Positions 10,199 through 22,092 of a stretch of 64,000 bases of DNA are shown here, one piece after another (the stretch's first letter is position 1; each line of letters opens with the position of its first letter). The position numbers were made by a program, and so were the translations under genes. The notes beneath the pieces are model-generated. The model did not search any database. It was not told the origin of the DNA and was given only the letters and a program-made list of their open reading frames with translations. Source of the DNA: Atherix ibis (Eukaryota; Arthropoda; Insecta; Diptera; Athericidae); the NCBI GenBank assembly GCA_958298945.1, contig OY282606.1:49365920-49429919 (forward strand), written 5' to 3'.

Positions 10199-11491
10199 CG
10201 AAGGTCATTCAACAAGTACTTAGCCTACAAAAGAAAAACGAAAATTTTGGAAAGGTGGCAATTTATTTTTCCACATAATCTCCTTCAAGCTCGATACACT
10301 TGGCCCAGCGATGCTCTAACTTTTTTTACCCGTCCAAAAAATACATTTTCTCGAGGGAAGCAACATATGCCTCCGTGGCGACGATGACCTCCTCATTCGA
10401 CCCAAATCTATTCCCGGCGAGTGATTTTTTCAGGTTTTTACTAAACAAAAAGTAGTCACAGGGGGCCAAATCTGGAGAGCACGGTGGATGGGGCAGCAAT
10501 TCGTAGCGCAATTCGTTCAATTTGGCCATGGCGACGGCGGAGGTGTGAGCCGGCGCGTTGTCGTGGTGGAACAGCACTTTTTTCTTCGCAAAGCAGGGCC
10601 GCTTTTTCTTCAATTCGACGTCAAATCGGCCCAATAAGTCAGCATAGTAGCGCCCCGTGAGTGTTTTACCCTTCTCGAGGTAATCGATGTGGATCACACC
10701 TTGTAAATCCCAGAAAACGGTGGCCATCACCTTTCCGGCCGATCGAACAGTCTTCGCCTTCTTCGGAGCACGTTCGCCGGGTGAAGTCCACTGTTTCGAC
10801 TGTTCCTTGGTCTCTGGTGTATACCAGTGAATCCATGTTTCGTCGACGGTCACGAAACGACGCAAGAACTCCGCTGGATTGCGCTGAAATAGTGCCAAAC
10901 ACGTCGCCGATGTGGTCTCACGGTTGCGCTTGTTTTCCGGTGTGAGCAAACGCGGCACCCATCGCGCCGACAGCTTTCTCATGCCCAGTTCTTCGTGTAG
11001 AATATGATGCACCGTTCCTACTGCGATGCCCACAGTCTCAGCTATCTCGTGAACCTTCAATCGAAGGTCTGCCAACACGAGATCGTGGACTTTTTTAACG
11101 TTTTCCTCCGTAGCAGTCGTTTTCGGGGCACCTGGGCGTGGCTTATCAAAAACCGACGTGCGGCCACGAACAAACTCGTTGAACCAATTCTTGACGGTCG
11201 CCATCGAAGGAGAAGAGTCACCATACACAGCATCCAAGCGATCTTTGATTTCGCTGCGCGTTTTCCCTTCCAAAAACAAGAATCTAATCACCGAACGATA
11301 TTGTTTTTTTTTCATTTTTGTGCAACTGACCGACACGCTCGCTTTCAAAAGCTGTCAAAACAAAACTAATGAAGGGAAAAACAAAACTTTGACAGTAGGC
11401 TACTAAAAAAATGTACTGCACGATGGTAAATTTCTTTTGTGACAGCAGTTCCATCGGGCGGTGAGGCTAAGTACTTGTTGAATGAATCTCG
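10199..11491 (-). mobile_element. mariner element with near-intact transposase
   Basis: TIRs: left CGAAGGTCATTCAACAAGTA and right (reversed) CGAGATTCATTCAACAAGTA, both followed by CTTAGCCT, matching at 25 of 28 positions. TA duplications flank the element (10197-10198 and 11492-11493). The 1293-bp length is that of a full element. The TIR start resembles the CGAGGGTCGTTCAATAAGTC ends of the elements at 18219 and 46753, so they are related lineages. Confidence 0.9.
10263..11315 (-). pseudogene. mariner transposase, one nonsense codon
   Basis: The frame runs from MKKKQYRSVIRFLFLEGKTR (ATG 11315; a farther in-frame ATG at 11348 is less typical) for 351 codons to TAA at 10263. The only clear lesion is an in-frame TAA at 10326-10328, right after FLDG, removing the last 21 residues (KKLEHRWAKCIELEGDYVEK). 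In related copies this codon is ATA/Ile. The paired helix-turn-helix region has SMATVKNWFNEFVRGRTS and VGIAVGTVHHILHEELGM. Catalytic residues are all present: VDETWIHWY, FHHDNAPAHTS and SPDLAPCDYFLF, with 34 residues between the second and third Asp. The truncated protein lacks only the C-terminal tail, so residual function cannot be excluded. Confidence 0.85.
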
Positions 11492-14400
11492 TATAGTTCA
11501 CAAAATATAACAATCTCAGTTTCTTCCCTCCTTAACACCAGCTTTGTTAAAGTAATCTAGTAACGGAAATATGCACGGGACATGGAGTCCACGTATGGCT
11601 TTATGGTCGTGGTGCTATAAAATAGCCTCTGGCTTTTATCTAAAAGACCTTAAATATAAACAAACCAACAATATATGCAATAATTAAGACGAATGGAAAT
11701 TAAAAATGGAATATTTAAGAAAATGAGAAATTAGGAAGCCTTAAGGATTCTAGATAGTTAGGATATTAATATAATCATTAAAAGATCTAATAAATCATTA
11801 CTAATTAAATATAATATTTTTCAGATCTATATTATAGTAATTTGAATTCATGGCAATTGAAACCCAAAAATATTTGCAGAAAAAAATTAAATAATTTAAT
11901 CATATTTCTTCGAACCAGAAAAAATTTTTTAATTGTTTTTTTTAAGATATATAAAAATTACCAATAGTAAAAATGAAAATTTTATTTTTATTTTTTCCAA
12001 ACAATTTAATAAAATTTATGACAACTGATCAATAAATTAATATTGAAAAATATTTATACTCTTCTACTATTAAAATGGATTATAAACTGCATAGAATTTA
12101 TAGCATTTATGTTATATTAAATTCTCTGAATTATAGTGTTTGTCAATCCAAATTAAATTTCATTTAATAGTAAAGGATAAAAGTTATAGTTATATTAATA
12201 AATTAAATTGAGAAAAAAAATCTTATAATAAGATTTTATATAAAAATCATATTTTGAAAGGGAATTGAATTTATTTAAAATGAAAAAACGAAGAATTAAA
12301 TTATTTTCTTGATTACAGTATAAATTTTATTATATCCTCTCGATAGTAATTAAACTTTCGAGTAATTACAATCGTGAATATTTATTTCATGAAAAAAAAA
12401 ATATTTTTGATTAAAGTTATAATTGAAAATACAATATATAACGTGTAAATTATATTATCTACTTGCACTTACAATTTAATTTCAAACCAAAACCGTACGA
12501 GTATTCTATTAAAAGTAAGAATATTTTACTCTTATAAATTAAAATGTATTTTATTATTCGATGCAGGGTAGAATACTCATAATTTAGCTATCATTGCAGA
12601 GGATTAATATGGTACTACCTATATTTATTATTCATAATTCAGAGGATTAATATGGTGACTATCTAAAATTTTATTACTAAGAAACACCCACTTTAACACA
12701 ATATTTATAGCTTTATTTTTAGATTTGAAACGATGACAAAGAAGACAATAATCCATAATCAATGGACATGAAATTGACTGAACTCTTCCTGGCCGATGTT
12801 CTTATACATCTATTTATCTACAATGTCTCTCTAAAGAATTTAAGTACAAAAATCACTTAAGTTTTTTTTTAAATAACAAACATTTATTACAAATAGAAAA
12901 AATTCAAAATCTTTAAATTTAAAATTCTAAATCTCCTCAACCTTTTTGGTGAACGAATATTTATTTAGGCAAAACTACTAAGAACTAGAGAGATAAATAT
13001 GAAAATCAAATAATATCTGTTTACAGAAACTGAAGAAAACATGGAAAATTTTAAAAGTGGAAGATGACTGAGACCTTCGTCGATAGATTGAAATTTTAGA
13101 TAAACATAAATCCAATTCACATTTACTTAACAGATTTAATTTTGTCGGTCGGATGGTAGTATTCAAATGGTTGATTTCAACTTCAATTACGCTCATCAAC
13201 AGTAGCTGTGTGGCTGCCAGGTAAGATAAACTATAGCCTAAAGGGATGTGTCCTCCTGTCATGTGCCTAGTGCCATAGAAAAGGATAAATAAAGCTAGAA
13301 GAAAATTATTACCGCGACGGCGATTAGGCGATCCCAATCAAGGTAGATGAACTGTTATTACAGCATTTATTACTAGACTAGTTTCAGTTTACAGCATCTG
13401 CATTTCTACTATTAATTATCTGCAATTGTACCCTTATCTCGGCCGTCACATAAAAACGATTGACGTATCGACGTTCGACTGATTTTCATGCGTAGATTTT
13501 CCGACAGACTTCAGTTGCGTAAATATTCACGGAATGAGCATTTAAAACAGTATATTTTCCAAGAACTTCAACTGCATCAACAAATCTGCAATCAACACTT
13601 TTACTATCAGTACCAATATTTATTTTGATAAATTAACTATGAATAGTTGGAATAAAAATAAAATGCAGCATCCAATCAATTTGATTGGATATTAAACGTA
13701 TTCGCACTTAAATGTATCTAATGAAGTTGTTTTATTTTTATCGGTAAAGATTTTCTAAAGTCGATCACTTTAGATTTGAAGAAATTAAATGCCGGTACGT
13801 AACTAATCAACTTTTTTAATATACCATCGCACAAGTCTTGAACGATAATTTACAATAAATAATCATATTTTTTCACTTGCATGCAATCCTATTTGGCCTC
13901 GTAAGGATGAACTTAAACTGCAAATATTTTACGTGGAAAAAAATTACAAAACCAAACATGCGCTCGAATTTTATTTTCCAAACTTAAAATTGCCATCAAT
14001 TATGATAACTTATCTAATTTTACGATGAGTCTGTTCTTTTCATTCCAATAACCTCCTCCTATACAGGAGCAGTCTTATATTCATATTGCTATAATTTGCT
14101 ACTTAAAAGAAATTATGAAATTTATCCGGAATAAAAAAGAATATAAATCGTCTATAGTATAATTTTCGTCTGCCATGATGGCTTCAAGGTATATTTAGTT
14201 CCACTTCTGATCTCATGCCGATTGACTTAATTAATTTCAAATCTGCTCTCGCATAATACCACCCCCCCACCGTTCCAATAATAAGAAAACATTTCTAATC
14301 ATTATCTTTTATTTGAGTACATCAGAAAAAAACATATACGTTTAAATATGTTCTTCTCAAATTAATTTACTTTCATACTGTTATAATATACTATAATAAA

Positions 14401-15045
14401 AATTCGTAGAACATATTTTTAAGCAACAACAAATTAACAAACCATCAAAACATTGAATTAAAACTGTTGAATTTTATATTTTAGTAGGTCAAACATATTA
14501 CCAATACGAATATTTACTTTTTCTATCTTAGACAAATTCTTTTCCATAACGAAACCAAAAATTTTTTTTAAATAATTTTATAAAATTTTACATCTTTTAT
14601 TTTAGAATAATTTTCTTTAATTGAATAAAAAAGGTTTCACTATGGATAAAAATTTGAAAAACATTCTCTACTTTGTAAACTCCATAAAACTAGACATTTT
14701 TTTAAAAAAAAAATTTCAAAATCTCTTATATATAAGCTCTGTTTACAGTTTTTTTTTGGTATATAATAAAACAGATTTTAGTTATTTGTAGCTAAAATTA
14801 TAACGATTTTTAAGTAAAACTATGTTATTTAAAAATTCTTCCGCCACAAAAGAAACCAAACCCACTCGTCTTTCTAAAAAAAATACCACACTACCACTTT
14901 AAAATATAAATGATGTGATATTTATATTATGATAAAAAATCCTTTACAGGTAATTCAAAAAATATTAATTTGTGCAAAATTTATAGCTTAATATAATTTT
15001 TAATGAACGAGGTGTGTGTGTCAGAAATGTAATAAGCCTGACATC
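11492..15045. other. AT-rich intergenic sequence
   Basis: About 3.5 kb without supported genes. Small features: a direct repeat of CAGAGGATTAATATGGT at 12598 and 12642, and perfect short palindromes such as the one around 13659-13679 (ATCCAATCAA arms). A 119-codon minus-strand frame at 12978-13337 lacks an ATG start and was not accepted. Confidence 0.55.
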
Positions 15046-15690
15046 ACCAAGAGTAATGTGGCAGCACTGCGGAATTCTCCTGTACCTAGCTTATACGATA
15101 GTCTCTCCTAGACGTGCAGTACAAGTTTCAACCTCTTTAAGCTATGCAAACCTATAGATAATTGAAACTGTGTTTTTGTAGTCCGTTACGAAAAATGCAA
15201 CAGCAAAAATTTGTAGTAACAATGTGCCATCAAATTTTGTGTCAAGAATCACATTTTTTGGCCTGCCTACTCAAAAATCAATTCAAAGTTCTGGACGTAA
15301 CTCCAGTTGTTCTGGAAAAACATATAAACTAAACTTCTATTTCTACCCAACTATCTGTTACATTTTATAAGCTTAATAGTAATTAACCCCTGACGATCTT
15401 TCATGACGTAACTCCTGACCTTCGTGGAGTACCTACCACAAAATAAACAAATAAATGTTGGGTTAAGCTTGAATAATGCCTCCAACATCAGAAACTGATG
15501 AATATTTGAGATGAAAAAGGGTTTTTGTCAGATTGAACAATTTCTCGCTGTAACACGGCCATATCTATCAATGGGTTTTTGACTGAAAAATGGATTTCTA
15601 TGATTCCTCAGCCACTTTTTTCGCTTGATTCAAGTCTATATGACTTTCTTTTGTTCTCCAAGCTCAAAATATATCAAGTACATATATTTA
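15046..15690 (+). pseudogene. mariner-like transposase relic, copy A
   Basis: 15100-15240 shares a leader with the relics at 40695 and 48720. The leader is CTAGACGTGCAGTACAAGTT, followed by TCAAC and then TACGAAAAATGCAACAGCAA, in which the ATG start of the MEQQ.. protein has decayed to ATGCAACAG in a shifted context. After a deletion, 15590-15690 encodes QPLFSLDSSLYDFLLFSKLK, matching the HPPYSPDLAPCDFFLFPKLK end of the catalytic core. A tail matching FQHRYKKWK appears at about 16318-16345 next to a hairpin. Too eroded to function. It is one of four relics of this family in the window. Confidence 0.5.
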
Positions 15691-16317
15691 TTATCTTGGT
15701 TCTTCTCTTCTTATTTTGCATCATGATTTACCTGCGTAATGGCCATACTCTCCACTCGAACGTAAGGTCGCATCGGATATATGGTATATATGTGTACATA
15801 TATAAATTTTCGATTTAATTTCATCATCCATCAATGGTGGATTAAAATAAGAAAATCGATCAAGATTATTGGAAATCGTGTAACACATCCCATTGCGCAT
15901 ACCTCAGACTGCAACCCCAGCTAGTCGCTACCATTTTCTATACCACAACCACCTCGAAGCATACGCTAATAGTTAGGGCCCATTACAAATAATGGGCGGG
16001 GGGATCTGACCACGAGTTCGTTTTTAAAACAGAAAACTCTGAATTCAAAACGATCATTAGTTCGAGTTCCCGAAGGAACACCTACCAGAAGCCTTTTATG
16101 GCACATGTACCACGACCTTCATAGAGGATCAGTATAAATTGCATTTGCAATATCATTCGCATGTAGATAATATGTTATATCCTCTGTCAGATATATACTT
16201 TTGCCCCTAGAAAGTCAACGGTAATTATTACGATGATCAGCTAATATAAGTCTTAGACCCCCCACAGCGGTAGATACGTACATCGAAAAAGTGTAATCGT
16301 GAATCGGAAGGTTCCAA
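15691..16317. other. unidentified sequence between relic fragments
   Basis: Holds a short perfect hairpin GCCCATTA-CAAA-TAATGGGC at 15978-15997 and a relatively GC-rich patch (15890-16080). It may be an insertion that separated the relic's catalytic part from its tail at 16318, but no element ends were found. Confidence 0.35.
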
Positions 16318-16348
16318 CTTCCAGCACCGCTACAAAAAGTGGAAACAC

Positions 16349-16390
16349 GCAGCTATAAATTGACGAAAGCTTCCGTCAATTTATAGCTGC
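16349..16390. repeat. 17-bp perfect inverted repeat (hairpin)
   Basis: GCAGCTATAAATTGACG (16349-16365) is exactly inverted at 16374-16390 around an 8-nt loop containing AAGCTT. It directly follows a fragment (16318-16348) that reads like the C-terminal tail of the mariner-like relic family (FQHRYKKWK). Confidence 0.85.
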
Positions 16391-16473
16391 ATAAAAAAAC
16401 TACTTTGGAGAATAAATATAATATTGATATAATAAAATAAAATAAAATTCTTGCAAGAAAATACTATTTAATA

Positions 16474-16563
16474 TCCTTTAAATAGTTTTAATTTTGCTAA
16501 GATTTTTGTTTTAATTATTCTTTAAATAGTTTTAATTTGGCTAAGATTTTTTTTTTAATTATC
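16474..16563. repeat. two-copy tandem duplication, period about 44 bp
   Basis: CTTTAAATAGTTTTAATTT, followed by TGCTAAGATTTTT, is repeated once in tandem with a few substitutions. No coding content. Confidence 0.7.
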
Positions 16564-17737
16564 CAACTGAGAAAAAATACATAAGGATAATTGATTATTA
16601 AACATTTTTATTTCATAATTAGTTACATAAATAAAAAAAAAATCCGCAGCTACATTAAAAAAAATTACTATTTTAGTACTAAAAATAGCCATTCCAATTC
16701 TCATCGAACATATATAAATATAATAATAGATTATAATTGTGCAGTTTAACCTTGCCAATCCCTTTCTAACTTTCACTAGGCTTTGTTATTAGTTTGAATC
16801 TATCTTCGATAGTATGCAAATTTGAATAGAAAACTCATAAAAAAGTACCATATTATCAAACAGTCTCCCAAGGCTTTTGATATAAACAAGAAAATAAAGA
16901 AAATAAGTAGTCGAATTAGACGTAGAAAAAAAGATCTATGTTATAACAGGAACTAATGTAAACATTTAATTGCAATATGAATAATCCTACTGATTAATGA
17001 AATAATGAATAGATATACTTGTACATATGCATAATAATCGCAGTGCTTTTATTGTTAATAGAAAAGTTTGAAGGAAATGAAAACACTACAATTAATTATC
17101 AAAAGACTTAAATGAGGGCATAACCTAATCACATTCTTATTACACAATTCTAATATGCTTCTATCTGAAACAATATTAGCCGATTGACTATTTCGCGTTA
17201 ATAAACTAGAAATCTTTTACCTAAAAACTATTATCTAGTGTTTTAATGGGTAGAAAAAAAAAATTATCATTTTCTTTACCGGCCTTGAATTTTCCTTTTA
17301 CCATGAACAACTTTTCTCATTCCCAGATGGTATATACGAGTACAAAGTTTCATTCAACACTATAAAAGTTGAAAATCAAAATCGTACAATAACGTCGTCA
17401 ATCTAGGCGTAGTATAATGACGCTAATCTAAACAAGTCTATTGTAATATCTTTTCTTTTTATTTTCTTATTTAAGCTTATACATACATACATTTATTATA
17501 CAATATACTAAGGTAAATGAATGTAGTAAATAATAGATAAAGTTCAGAACATTTCTCAAGAGCGATAGACCATGTCATTCAATCATTACTAATGGATGCT
17601 ATTGATTTTAGTAAATGTTCAAACTTCTAGGATTGCATTTATTCTGTCGAATTTCTCACGGTTGTGGGAGAGTCATTTCTCATTAATTGAAAATTCATCC
17701 ACTAGCAGAGAAAGGCTACTCATAAAGACCTTCAACA
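16564..17737. other. AT-rich intergenic sequence
   Basis: No supported feature; ACATACATACAT microsatellite-like run near 17481. Confidence 0.55.
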
Positions 17738-18118
17738 TTGAAAACTGATGAAATGTGGAATGAGTAAGGGCCTCACCGATTATCATTGAAATTGATGAAT
17801 TTTTATAAAGATGTTATTGAGAGACTTAAGAAAAAGGTTCTTCGCATCAGAACTATTATTGTTGACACTTGGCTGCTCTACCACGCTCCCTGCCACGCGG
17901 CCATTTCTAGCAACGACTTTTTATCAGAAAAAAAGGTTCTGCAGACTTCAAATTTACTTGATCTATGGCCGAGAAACTTTTTTTATTTTCCTAGATTAAA
18001 GAAAACTTAAAAGGACATCATATTTGAAGAGTAACCGAGGAGCTAAGGGATATTCCAATTAAAGCTTTCCAGCACCACCTAGGAAAATTACTTGGACGGG
18101 GATAACACTGACGTATAA
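17738..18118 (+). pseudogene. mariner-like transposase relic, copy B
   Basis: The plus-strand frame FYKDVIERLKKKVLRIR, DTWLLYHAPCHAAIS and PRNFFYFPRLKKT matches the second half of the catalytic domain of the family seen at 15046, 40695 and 48120. Expected forms are FY.DVL.RL..RV, LLHHDNAPCHTA and PCDFFLFP.LK. The Asp-Asn of the second catalytic motif is deleted (HHDNAPCH became YHAPCH) and the third Asp is Asn (PCDF became PRNF). A tail reading ELRDIPIKAFQHHL follows in another frame. Dead relic without visible ends. Confidence 0.6.
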
Positions 18119-18218
18119 AAATAAAATAAAACAGTTGCGAAAGAAAATCAGTATCATTATTCCTCTGCCAATTTCAAAGTCAATTTTAGCTTAAATGTTG
18201 TTATATATTTAAAAAATA

Positions 18219-19504
18219 CGAGGGTCGTTCAATAAGTCCTTAGAAAATATGAGAAATTGCGCTCGTAGTGTCGGTAAAGATTTTTTTTGTAAGTATCATT
18301 ATCGACAGGAAAGCTCGATCCATAGCGTAGGTCAATTTCTATCGTCGATTAAAATTAACGACATTTATTTGTGCTTAACAATGGAAAAAAGCGAGTTTAG
18401 GGCTGTCATCAAACATCTCCATTTGAAAGGCTTAAGCCCGAAAGAAATCAAAGCCGAGTTGGATGCAGTTCATGGCACATCTGTACCTGTGTTTGCGACG
18501 GTTTACAATTGGGTGAATGAATTTAAACGTGGCCGTTCATCCACAAAAGATAAACATCGTTCAGGACGCCCAGTTGAGGTGTCTACTCCTGTAATCATCG
18601 ACAAAATCCACGATCTGATTTTGAACGATCGGCGAATTAAAGTGCACGCATTAGTTGAGGCCACGGGTATATCACAAGGTACAGTCGCTTCAATTTTGCA
18701 TGAAAAATTGTCTGTGAAAAAAATTTCGGCAAGATGGGTGCCGCGTTTGCTCTCAGAGGAGAATAAGCGCAATCGTGCAGTGGACTCTGAGGCTAAGTTG
18801 GCACTCTTTCATCGCAATCCTGCCGAATTCCTTCGTCGATATGTCACTGTGGACGAAACCTGGATACACTACTACACTCCAGAAATGAAGAGACAGTCAT
18901 CACAGTGGATTTTCAAGGGTGAACGGGCTCCGAAGAAGGCAAAAACTGTGCCATCGGCCGGCAAGGTGATGGCCACGGCCTTTTGGGATTCGCAGGGCAT
19001 CATTTTTATCGACTACTTGTTAAAAGGAAAAACAATAACAGGAGCGTATTACGCGTCGTTATTGCAACGGTTGAGCGATGAAATCAAAAGAAACGCCCAC
19101 ATCTGAAGAAGAAAATAACCTCTTGCATCAGGACAATGCGCGTGTTTGTGGAATTGAGACACCTGCGCTGTTTCCATGGCCAAAATTGTGGAATTGAGAA
19201 TGGAATTGTTGCAGCATCCCGCTTATTCACCAGATTTGGTCCCGAGTGACTATTTTCTTTTCCCCAATCTGAAGAAATGGCTTGGCGGACGACGGTTCAC
19301 TTCCAACGAGGACGTCATTGCTCAAACGGATGAGTATTTTGCAGAACTTCCGAAATCCTATTTTTTGGACGGGATAAAAATTTTGGAAAAACGGTTGGAA
19401 AAGTGTATAGAGCTAAAAGGAGATTATGTTAAAAAATAAAAAAAATTTTTTTTAAAAAACAGTTTTTTTCCATCTTTTTTTAAGGATTTATTGAACGACC
19501 CTCG
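18219..19504 (+). mobile_element. mariner element (CGAGGG-type ends), frameshifted
   Basis: TIRs start CGAGGGTCGTTCAATAAGTC (left) and, reversed, CGAGGGTCGTTCAATAAATC (right), continuing CTTAGAAAA / CTTAAAAAA. TA duplications lie at 18217-18218 and 19505-19506. Length is 1286 bp. The copy at 46753-47976 is the same family in the opposite orientation. Confidence 0.92.
18381..19439 (+). pseudogene. mariner transposase, frameshifted
   Basis: The start is ATG 18381 (MEKSEFRAVIKHLHLKG). The ORF extends upstream to 18249, but the MEKS start is typical and is shared with the 46753 copy. N-terminal half: VYNWVNEFKRGRSSTKDKHR, SGRPVEV, then GISQGTVASILHEKL. First Asp in VDETWIHYY. The frame is lost near 19090, where one base is missing relative to the 46753 copy. 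The region of the second Asp (HQDNARV) lies in another frame and also carries a short insertion, TTTGTGGAATTGAGA. The frame resumes at 19176 with HPAYSPDLVPSDYFLF (third Asp kept) to GDYVKK and TAA at 19437-19439. Confidence 0.9.
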
Positions 19505-22025
19505 TATCTTTCAGACAACTAATGCTTGGTCTTATATTTATTCAAATATTTAATAAAAATACATTTTTAAATTGACAACAAAATAGCTTATTCTGATGAG
19601 TATAAAATAGATCTTTCCATCCCAGATATAAAATAAAGTAAAAATTTTATTTGAGAGCTGGTTTTGCATTAATTCACAGAGTAATTTAAGAAATTATATC
19701 GATTTTACTATTATAATATCAATGTATTCCCTATACATTTGATTCTGCAAAAAAAAATACATTTTATTTTGCCTCTGGTTGGACATTTCCATTTTTAATT
19801 TTACCTTAAATTTATAATATAATAATTTATATGGAATTGTACTCTAATTATGAAAATATATCGAAATAATAAGCATCGTACGTCTCTTTTTCAATCAAAT
19901 ATTTACGAGAATGTAAGTGCATTCAAAACTTTCCTTTTATATTTTCTCTTCATTAAACGCAATTGTCGCATTTATAGAAAAGGATTTAAATTGATAGTAA
20001 AGATTCTCCAATGAAGGATAAAATTTTGCTAACAATTTTTATACGTTTCCGTCCCGTGTTTTTGTAAAATGCCGCTAACATATCCACGACGAATGAATGA
20101 AGTAAATTTCATTAATTTAAATTTGATCACAAATGCATAAGAATGCATTTTCTGTTTTGCTAAAAATTGTTTAGTATCAAAATGGAATTTTCTCCATATC
20201 GTTAGAATCATCTACAAATCAATATTATCACGTATGCTAATTAGCGAATATAACTAAATGCCTATCACGTACATTGCTAACAAGTTTTATGTCACCGCCA
20301 CCTTAGATAAACATGACCATAGAAAGATACGAATTCACGTGCTTGCACTGTAGACCTTTATGAATCTCTCGTGTCACCTGAATTATGTATGTCATGTTGA
20401 AATAAAACCAAACAAATTATGCTGCAAAAATTTTAATTACTTCACACTATGGCATGGCATCTAGTGTAATCGGACGCAACATGGTAGTGCATAATCTTTT
20501 AGGGTACACAACGTATCTTTTCATAGAACATTAGAGATAAATACACTTGCCTTAGAATAAATACAATATACAAACAAGTGAACATCTTAAGAGCTGTTTA
20601 GCATAACAGGTACTTGTCGGTTTTTTTCGCCTTTTTCATGTAGAGAATATTTACTCTTGAAATTAATCGTGATCTTTAGCGCATCATGCACGACCATGAA
20701 TAGCTTATATAATGGTGAGATCGAACTTAAGCAGAAAAACTAATGCCGACAATCACGATGGCAAATAAGGCGATCACATAATGGTGACGGTGGTGGTCAT
20801 GTCGAAATATCGCTGCCCGATAGTTCTGGGGATAAACTGATCCCAAATTGGATCTCAAATTAGAGCAGCACACTATACGGTGGCGATTTCCCGGAATGTT
20901 CACAATGCGCTCCCATCAAACTTTTTTACACAGACGGTAACCATCTGCAAAGTCTACTAATGCCATTACCACTGCCACTATCGAATCTTGACGGCCGCAC
21001 TATTCTTTTATGCTCTTCATGCTTTTATTGCCCATTCAAAAGCGATCACCGATCTCGATCCACTCTTCTTCACAAATATAAATACATAATGGCGGTTCCA
21101 CAGTCCGAAAAGATTCATTACGTTCCCATCCGTCAGAGTGTATAAATCGTTTACCAACAGAACTTTAGTCGGTACTTTATATTTTGGTAACCAACCAATC
21201 AATTGAATTTTGTTAGCTAGCAATTCATTCATTGATGAAAATACCAAAAATTGTGCCTTCTTCTAATCGGAATTATAGAGATTCTTTCAACACCATCGAC
21301 CGATTGATCTTGTTACGTGCGTCTCCCATGACGATTAGTGTTTCCGATACAATCGATTTTTTCCGTTTTATTTATGTGACTATTTTAAATAATTACCAAT
21401 AATTAAAGTACTTAATTTGTAATCAGTGCGTGCGTTTTCATTATATATATTTTTTACTAACATATAATTATTACGCAAGTTAAACATACAATAATCGAAC
21501 ACAACGAAAAAACTTTTTAAAAGGTAAATCTTCAACGAAAAAACTTATTTTTATAGAACAAAATTGATTTTGTGTTTTGGAAAGTGTTTAATTGAAATTG
21601 TGCCAAAAGTAGCCATCGATCATGATTGTATTTTTGCAGTGAATTTCAAATACATATTTCTTATAGTATATATACAGAGAATTTATTGGCAATTATCAGA
21701 TTTTCATGAAAGTTTTCAAATGAAATTATTGAATAATAAGTAATGCAATAGCAAACACCCATTTAAATATTATTCGAATTTTTTTAATTTATAATGTCAA
21801 ATTTTTCTTTATTTATTTTTGGAAATAGTTTTTATTAATTTTTAATTATTTCTTTTTAAATTTAATGTGATTTTTAAAAAAATCTTTCAGTTTTTGCCAA
21901 AAAAAACGCATTTGAGACCAATTTAAGCATTTTTTACCCTTGTCGATATTAGACTCATAGAATTATTTTCTTTTAATCAAAAGGATACAATTTTCTAAAG
22001 TAGAATGTAAGGTCATATTTTTACA
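19505..22025. other. intergenic sequence with a GC-richer island
   Basis: Mostly A/T-rich. 20700-21350 is clearly more complex (about 45% GC by eye) with no convincing ORF. It contains TATAAATA (21077-21084) and TATAAAT (21141-21147), the latter 26 nt before an Inr-like TTTAGTC. It could hold a promoter or regulatory element for the gene at 26377, but this is not demonstrated. Confidence 0.4.
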
Positions 22026-22092
22026 AACAAATATGTTAAGATTTCTATAAGATTAACAATTATAATCTTATAGAAATCTTAACATATTTGTT
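22026..22092. repeat. 29-bp perfect inverted repeat with 9-nt loop
   Basis: The left arm 22026-22054 begins AACAAATATGTTAAGATTTC and the right arm 22064-22092 is its exact complement, ending CTTAACATATTTGTT. The loop is AACAATTAT. Perfect pairing over 29 bp in otherwise unstructured A/T-rich DNA indicates a recent fold-back event or a small unknown element. Confidence 0.9.

Noticed and set aside
13153..13220. Plus-strand ATG with signal-like MVVFKWLISTSITLINSSCV followed by AG|GTAAGAT
   Set aside because: Attractive as a first exon, but no second exon with a matching product was found downstream.
12978..13337. 119-codon minus frame, hydrophobic start
   Set aside because: It begins at TTG after an in-frame TGA, has no true Met start, and shows no family pattern; length is compatible with chance in this composition.
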